Below, piece by piece: positions 1 to 9,000 of a stretch of 13,170 nt of DNA. The position numbers and the translations under genes were made by a program. Source of the stretch: an uncultured Clostridia bacterium (lineage in GTDB: Bacteria > Bacillota > Clostridia > Oscillospirales > Ruminococcaceae). How positions within the stretch are numbered: the first letter of the stretch is position 1; every line of letters begins with the position of its first letter. The stretch is taken from the NCBI GenBank assembly GCA_947588775.1, contig CANPZQ010000042.1, forward strand, positions 1 through 13,170, read 5' to 3'. The notes below the pieces were generated by a model, which ran no database searches, was not told the origin of the DNA, and saw nothing but the letters and a program-made list of their open reading frames with translations.

Positions 1-3000
1 AACGGAGTAATCGAACTCGCAAATCTTGACGCTTCGCAGTATCAGGCGAAGATAACCTATCCCGTCGGGGAACACTATACAGGTGCATTTGAACTGACAG
101 GCGAGGACGATGAAGCCGCCGCGACGAAGAAAATCGTTGGCACCGAGGACGTCGACACGCACACGGTAACGCAGACATTTACCATTCCTTCCGGCGGTTC
201 CATTAACGCCGAGGTCGGCATAGGCAGCTTCAACGCCTCTGCAAAGCTTGGCGGCGACGATGGCCTGTTCAAAGTGTCTAAGGAGGTTACATGCACGGCT
301 CTCTCGGACGAAGAATTCCCGTTCGGCAGCACTGTTTTTAACTATGCTCTCGAATTCCAAAGCTTTTCTGAGGTGGACGGCAAGATAACCCCCTACAAGG
401 GAGATCATGAAAACGAGTCCGACGCACCCGTACCGTTTACCCTTACCCCCGACGCGGGAGCAACTTTGGAAAAATTTGGCGAGACAGCGGAAATGCTGAA
501 CTACACCAACATCACATTCCACGCCGTGGGAACCTACACCTTCAAGCTCAAGGAAATCCCCGGCAGCATTCAGGGAATGGTATACGACAAAGTCGAGTAC
601 ACTGTAGTATTTGACGTGTCGAATAAGAAAGACGACGCCACCGGTAAATGGGAGCCCGAAATAATCTGCAAGATTGATGGCGCACAGATTTCTCCTGATA
701 ATCGGAAAATTAACTTTGAGAATGTCTACAACACCGGCACTGTAACCGTTACCAAAAAAGTCGAAGGCACCGGCGCGCCCGATGACGATGAATTCACCTT
801 TAAAGTCGGCCTCAAAGATTCCTCTGACAAACCACTTAGCGGTGACTTTAATATTTCATCTCCCGATTCCGCATTATCCAAAATTACCAACGATGGCACA
901 TTTACTCTCAAAAAAGACGAAAGCGCGACCATCACTCTTCCCGACGGCGCGAAAGTCACGATTACCGAGGAAAAGAAAACCGCCATAACGCCAAACCTTG
1001 TTGGCGCGGCCGAGCCTGCGTATAAGACTGAGGTAGCAGTTGGAGCGTCTACGAAAATAGAGGCCAATGCCGCAGACGTGGAAATTAAACAAGGCTCCAA
1101 AGAATCCGTCACCTTCACCAACACCTTCAAATCCGGTACGCTTAAGATTACCGAAAGTTTTGTCGGCATAGACGGTGTCGAAAAAGTACCCTACGATAAG
1201 GCAAAAGCAACGGTTACGCTTACATTGCCGGCCGCGTTTGATGTGACGGAGTATGATTATGCGAAATTGCTCGAAACCTCTGACGTGGCATGGACGGTCA
1301 CCGACGGTAAGATTGTCGGCACAGTAACGTTTTCTGAAAGTTCGCAAACCGTCACTATAGATGGCATTCCCGCGGGAACAACCTTCGAGATTACTCCCAC
1401 GATTCCCGAAAAATATGTTCTCACGAAAAAGGATAACTCTTCAGGTACCATTACTGATGGCAATACGGTCGATGCCAATCTGGTATACACCCCCGACCCG
1501 AAGGTTACTATTGACATCAAGAAGCAAATAACCGGCGAGCCGACGACGAAGAAATTCGAATTTGTCTTTACTGCGGCGACGACTACGACTGAAACTATTT
1601 CTGACCTGACAGTATCTGTTCCGGCCGGAGAAACCGCAGGAAGCGGCAAATTTACAAAGACATATAATCTCGTAGATTTCAGCGACAAATCGTCGGTTAC
1701 ATACAATTATACCGTAACCGAGGACACCTCAACTCTCCCCAAGGCAGACGGCGGCCAGACAATCTTCACGCCCGACGGAGCATCGTATGGTGTCACCGTC
1801 ACCATAGAAAAACAATCGGATGGCACGCTTGAGGTGACGAAAACTGCCGAGGCCAAAAAAGATGGCACAGGTGCCGATTTCCCGCTCGTATTTACAAACC
1901 AGTATACCCCCGTGGAGGCAAAGGCCACTATAGACGTTACCAAAAACCTGAAAGTCCCGGACGGCGTAAGTGCTACACCTACCGATACCGATTTTGATTT
2001 TATTTTCAATCCTGATGATGAGAGCACAGCTGAGATAATTCCGACAATAAATAATTTAAAAATACAGGTCACAGCAAATACCGATAAAACGGATTATACC
2101 GGAACAGGCTCTGCTTCTGTAACATTCGACAAAGCCGGTACATATGTCTACACTGTCACCGAGCAAAAAGGCAGTGCAACCGGCATGTCCTACAGTGAAG
2201 AAAAATATAAGGTCGAATTCGTTGTCACTGACAATGCCGGCACACTTGAAGTCAGCGACCCGACCATATCAAAGGCAGATGCTTCCGGACAATATCATAA
2301 AGCCACGGAGGGCATAACCTTTACGAACACATACGACCCCTTAGACGCAACCACTAACGAGTACGGCTTTATCGACAATGAGCACAAATTCACCAAGACG
2401 CTGACCGCAGACGGCCAAGAAATAGAGTTTAATAATGACGTGTTCAAATTTACCGCGGACCTTACGTATGAAGATGGCAGTCCTTCCGGTGACGATGCAT
2501 TCTTTGAAAGCGGCCAGAATAAGAACAAAAAAACCGATATATCCACTGTTGGTACAGATCATGTCATCGAGGTCGGCACAATCAAGTTCACCAAAGCGGG
2601 AAAATATAAACTCACTGTCAGCGAAGTTGATGACGGAAAAGACAATATTACTTACGACCCGGATTCGAGAACAGTGACATATGATGTCAAGGACAACAAA
2701 AGCGGCCAGCTCGAAGTGACAGCTACATGCACCAACACTGTTTTCAAGAACACCTGCAAGCCGGCAGAGCTTACCATGCAGATTGATAAAACGCTGACGG
2801 TTGCCGATGGAGTAACGAATCCTCCGACCGGTTTCACATTCAATTTTGAGAGTGGCGATAATGTCCCGGCGATTGACCCCGTAACAATAACTGTAGTCAA
2901 GAGCGAAGATGGTTACAAGGGAACCGGCAGCACCAATGTAGAATTCACCCACCCCGGCAACTACACATACACCGTCAGCGAAGGTGACATCGGAACGGGT

Positions 3001-6000
3001 ATGAGATGCCTTACGGAGGATTACACCGTTACGGTTGAGGTATCATCTTCCCCCAGTGCCCCCGGACTTGTTACCAATGTTACCATATCCGGCGGCGACA
3101 CCGGTGCGAAGCTGAGTGACGACGGGAAAACAGTGATACTCCCGTTCGCCAACTATTACAGTCCCAACTCGGTTTCCACCACCGATATTACGGATGCTGA
3201 CCTTTACACCGCGGCAAACGTCGTAATCACCAAGACCCTCAAGACGGCTGCCGGCACCGACGTTGATTTCAAGGACGGCGACTTCAGCTTCACCGCGACC
3301 ATTACTGCCGATGACGGAAGCAAGCTTACCAACGACGAAGCATACTTTGAGAACCACCTTGACGCCGAACCTCTCGAAAACGTGGGCGGAAAAGTCACCG
3401 TCGGCAACATCACCTTCACCAAGGCGGGAATCTACACCCTCACCGTCCGCGAAGTTGATGACAAAAAAGCCAACATCACCTACGACACCGCCCCGAGAAC
3501 AGTGACATATAATGTCATTGACGACAGCGGCCGGCTCAAGATTCAGTCTGTCGCCGCAGCGGTTGACGGCAAGGAAACCGACGACATTTCCGCCGCATGT
3601 ACCGTCAACAACAAATACGAAGTCAGCCCGATTACGCTGAGCGTCGAAAAGACCCTGACAGTTGTCGACGGCGAACCGACCCAGACCGGGTTCACGTTCG
3701 ACGTTTCGGGAACCGCCACGAGCGGCACCAATCCGGAACTCAATATGACTGCTCCGGAGTTTACTGTAGCCCCCGTAACCGTATCTGCTGACGATTATAA
3801 AGGCACCACCGACCCTGTTCCGGCAGTCTTTGACAAGCCCGGCACATACGTCTACACCGTCAAGGAAAACAAGGGCTCGGCCGCCGGCATGACCTACAGC
3901 GACAAATCATACACCGTAACCATCAAGGTCGAAAACGCCTCCGACGCCCCCGGGCTTACAACCACAATCACCGTCAAAGATGAGGGCAAAAACCTCGTTT
4001 CCGATGCTGTCAATGGCAACGCCATAACCCTCCCATTCGAGAACAAATACCAGCCTCTCCCGACCTCGACTGAAGATATTTCTCCGAGTGATGACCTTTA
4101 CACCGCGGCAAACGTCGTAATCACCAAAACCCTCAAAACCTATGCCGGCACAGATATTACCTTCGGCAAAGGAGCGTTTGCCTTCGACGTGTCGATTTCT
4201 CCTGCGGACGGCGCAGCTCTCTCCAAGACCGAGTTCAAGAACGATGCTGACGGCAGGCTCAGAATTGGCAACATCACCTTCACGAAGGAGGGAATCTACA
4301 CTCTCACCGTCAAGGAAAAAATTGGCGACTATCCCAACGTGACCTACGACAAATCGACGCATACCATCGTCTACACCGTCGAGGACATCGATGGCCAGCT
4401 GACAATCACCAACGTTACCGGAAACCCGGGCAGCCTCGCGTTCAACAACGAATACGAAGTCAGCCCGATTACGCTGAGCGTCGAAAAGACACTGACCGTT
4501 GTCGACGGAAATCCGACCCAGATGGATTTCACGTTCGACGTATCGGGAACCGCTACGAGCGGCACTGATCCGAAACTCAATATCACCGCTCCGGAGTTTA
4601 CTGTAGACCCCGTAACCGTATCTGCTGACGATTATAAAGGCACCACCGACCCTGTTCCGGCAGTCTTTGACAAGCCCGGCACCTACGAATACACCGTCAA
4701 GGAAAACAAGGGCTCGGCCGCCGGCATGACCTACAGCGACAAATCATACACCATTACCATCGAGGTTGAAAATACCACTGAATCTCCCGGACTTACAACC
4801 ACAATCACCGTCAAGGACGAGGACGACAACCCTGTTCCCGGCACTGTCAATGGCAACGCCATAACCCTCCCATTCGTGAACACATACAAACCTCTTCCGA
4901 CCTCGACCGAGCAAATTCCACACGATGAAGAGGACGAGGAGGACGATGACGACGAATTCTACAACCGCGCAAACGTCGTAATCACTAAGACCCTCAAGAC
5001 GGCTGCCGGCACCGACGTTGACTTCAAGGACGGCGATTTCAGCTTCACCGCGACCCTCACCGCTGCTGACGGAACCAGTCTTACCAACGACGAAGCATAC
5101 TTTGATAACCACCTTGACACCGAATCTCTCGAAAACGTGGGCGGAAAAGTCACCGTCGGCAACATCACCTTCACCAAGGCGGGCAAATATAAGCTTACCG
5201 TTTCGGAAAACAAGGGCGAAAACGCCGACATCACCTACGACAGCAGGAAAATTTCGGTAATTTATACTGTTGCGGAAAACAGCGGGCGGCTCGAAATCCT
5301 TTCCGCCGAAACGGGCGACGAGTACCTGTTTGCAAACATCTTCACCCCGCACCCTGTCGCCGTCACCCCCTCCCTCCACAAATCCCTGATTAACACCTTC
5401 TCCGGCAACGACAGGCTCGGGGTCGACAACACGCGCGGGTTCTATGACGGCAGATTCAGCTTCACCCTCACCGCCGCAGACGGCAATCCCGACGGCGCGG
5501 AAATTAAGACCCCGACCGCCGAAAACATTACCGTTGAAGCCGGCGACGGCAAGGCGAAGTATGAAAACGTCGCGTTCACCGACGGAATCGAGTTCACCCG
5601 CGAGGGGAGCTATACCTTCACGGTTGCCGAAAATATCCCTGCGGACGCGGTTATTGATTCTGCAACCGGGCGGCTGATTTCGGCGGACGGAAAGTTTGCC
5701 TTCGTTGAAGGCCAGACCGTCACGGTTACATATACCGTCACGGCCGACCGCACCGGGCAGCTTGTCGCGACGGCGGCTTACAGCCCCGCAAGTCCGGTAA
5801 TCACTAACTACTATAACTATAATCCCTGCCTGCTGACGGTGACAAACGAAATCACCGCGGCGGACGGCGTGAAAATCCATGAAAATCAGGCGTTCGAGTA
5901 TGTTGTGGAGCTTTGGGACCGCGACGGGAACCCCTACAGCGGCGAGCTTGTCTATTCAAAGGCGAGCGCGGCTCCCGCGGCGATTGCCCTGCCGATGGCG

Positions 6001-9000
6001 GGCGACGGCTCGGATATTCAGACCATGCAGTTTATCGACGGCGTGAACGCCGAGCCGATTATGCTTGCGTCCGGCGCGGGCATAGAGTTTGAGGGAATCC
6101 CCGACGGCTTCAGCTTCGCCGTAACCCAAAAGCCCTATCCCGCCGAGGTCGGCGACGCTTACGAGCTCACCGGAATAGAGCTTGGCGGAACCGCTGATGC
6201 TGAATCAATCGTTTCGGAAAGAAAGGCCGCCGGAAGCTTCAACGCCGAGGACGATACCGCGACGGTCAGATTCATTAACAATTACAGCCTCACGCCGGTC
6301 AAGGCCTCCCCGAAGGCCGGAAAGCAGGTCGTCTGGAACAACGACGGCACGCCCATCGACATGACGGAAAACTACGGCGGAGCGTTTGAATTCGGGCTTG
6401 AGCTTCTTTCGGCGGAGCATGAGGACGGCGCAAAAATCCTTTCCGATACCGCCGAAAACGACGAAAAGGGCAACATCGCATTCACCGACGCGATTGAATT
6501 TACGAACGAGGGCGTATATATCTTCTCGGTTTACGAGAAAACGCCGGAAAGCCCCGACCCGCATATAACTTACACCTCTCAGCGGTTCACCGTTACATAT
6601 ACCGTTACGGCGGATATTGCGGGAAGGCTCAGCGCGGCGGCGGTATACGATTCCGACCCCGTCTTTGAGAACGAATTCAGCCCCGTTCCCTGCACCTTGA
6701 CGGTAATAAACACCGTCGACGGCGACTATATCCATGCCGAAAAGGAGTTTGAATACGAGCTCACGCTCACAAACGCCGACGGCACGCCGTTTGAGGGAAG
6801 CCTGCCCTATCGGACCGGCAAACCCGCGCCTCAGCTTGCGGCGCCGATGGCATCGGGCGAAACGATGCTGCAGTTTATCGGCGGAAAGGCGAGCTTCACC
6901 CTCAGACACCTTGAATCAATCACGATTTACTCAATCGACGACGGAATTTCCTATTCGGTAACGCAGAAGGACTACTCCGCCGAGGGCTACACCGGCTCCG
7001 CGGCAGCGGCAATAAACGGCGTTGCCGACGGCCTCACGGTCAAGGGAAGCTTCACCGCCGAAAACGTCGAGGCCGAGGCGGATTACCTCAACGTCTACCG
7101 CGTAAAGCCGGTAACTCCCGAAGCGGTAACCGTAATAAAGAAGCTCTCCGGCAAGCCTGTCGGCGACAGAAGCTTCGAGTTTAAGGTTTCGGGCGAAAAC
7201 GTCGATGAAACGCTGAAAATTACGGTTCCCGAGGGCGAGGAGGAGGCAAATGCCTTCTGGCAGCCAGGCGAATATACCGAGGTCGGCGTTTACGAATACA
7301 TCGTCGAGGAAATTGCGGGAACCGACCCGGGAATGGACTACGATACCGCGGTTTATACCGTTGACGTAACCGTTACCGACAACGGCGCGGGACAGCTTGA
7401 AGCTGCCGTCGCAGTTGCAAAGGACGGCGCGGAAGCAGAAGGCATAGCCTTTGAAAACTTCTACAACTCCGGTGTTCTAACCGTTGAAAAGAAGGTCACG
7501 GGTTCCGCCGGCGACACCGAAAAGGAGTTTGATTTCACCGTTAAAATCGACGGCCTGAGCGGAGTTTACGGCGACATGACGTTCGATGACGGCATGGCAC
7601 GGTTTAAACTCAAGCACGGCGAATCCATGACGGCGAGCGGCCTGCCGGACGGCGTAAGCTACGAGGTTTCGGAGGAAACAGACCCGGCGGAGGGCTACCT
7701 TGTCACCGCGCAGGGCGAAACCGGAACAATCAAAAAGGGACAGCGTTCCACCGCAATCTTTGTAAACCATCGCGACTCGGCTTCGTCGGTGACGGCGGGC
7801 GACCTTGTAATCAGCTTAACGGTCGTAAATCCGAGAGCGGGGGAGGAAAACGCCTCCTACCCGTTCAGGGTAACGCTTTCCGAGCCGATTTCGGGAATTT
7901 TCGACGGCGCGGAATTTGCGGACGGCGTATCGATTGTCTATCTCAAAAACGGCGACAGCCTGCATATCGGCGAGCTTGCGGCGGGAATAACCTATACGGT
8001 CGAGCAGGCGTTTGAGGACGAAACCGCCGAGGTAAGCTTCAACGGCGAAACCGGAACGATTCTTGCGGGCGAAACCTCGCGAACCGGAATCTATATCCGC
8101 TTCACCGACAGCACAGAGTTTAAAAAGCCGGGCAATCTCACCGTGACAAAGACGGTTGCCGGCGCGCCTACCGACGCGGCGTTCGGGTTTGACATAGTTT
8201 TGGACGACGCGGGCGTGAACGGCGTTTACGGGGATATGGAATTTATCGGCGGGCGCGCGCATATCGAGCTTCGGCACGGCGAAAGCGCGACCGCGAAGGA
8301 GCTTCCCTCCGGAACGGTTTACAGAGTTACCGAAACCGACAGCTTCGGCTATACCGCGACGTCGGTAAACGCCTCCGGCTCGATTCCCGAACGCGACACC
8401 GCTGTGGCGGCGTTTGTGAACGTCGAAAACAGGCCGGAATTCGCGGTCGGCGACCTTAAAATCGTCAAGAACATCGCCGGCAACGCGGCGAATCCCGCCG
8501 ACGTGTTCGGGTTTGAAATTATTCTCGATAAAGACATAAGCGGCGTTTACGGCGACGTTGAATTTACGTCGGGCCGCGCCTTGGTAAGCCTTTCGGCAGG
8601 GCAAAGCGCAACCGCGCGCGGGCTCCCCGCGGGAACTGGCTACACCGTCAGCGAAATCGACGGCGGCCTCGGCTACATCTCGTCTTCGGACGGCAGCTTC
8701 GGGTTCATCACCAAAAACGCGGTTATGACGGCTTCCTTCGTGAATACGCTGAACGCGCCGATTACCGAGCCGCTCACCGGCGGGCTTACCGTTTCAAAAA
8801 CCGTGGCCGGCACCGAAACCGAAGCGCGCTTCGGAATTGACGTAACGCTTACCGAGCCCTTGGAGGGCGTTTACGGCGACATGACGTTCTCTGCGGGCGT
8901 TGCGCGTCTTTCTCTTGCAAACGGCGAAAGCGCGACGGCGACGGGACTTCCCGCGGGAATAGGCTACTCTGTTTACGAAAATCCCGAGGACGCCATAGGC

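Noticed and set aside
280..341. AAGGAGG followed by ATG at 291, resembling a gene start
   Set aside because: The ATG is out of frame with the giant gene and its frame stops after about 16 codons; the motif encodes part of SKEV in D1 and is there by chance.
4744..5880. 378-codon minus-strand open frame inside the giant gene
   Set aside because: It is an antisense shadow of a GC-rich repetitive gene. Similar antisense frames recur at the matching place of the other domain repeats (for example 3907-4362), and the translation has no recognisable domain.
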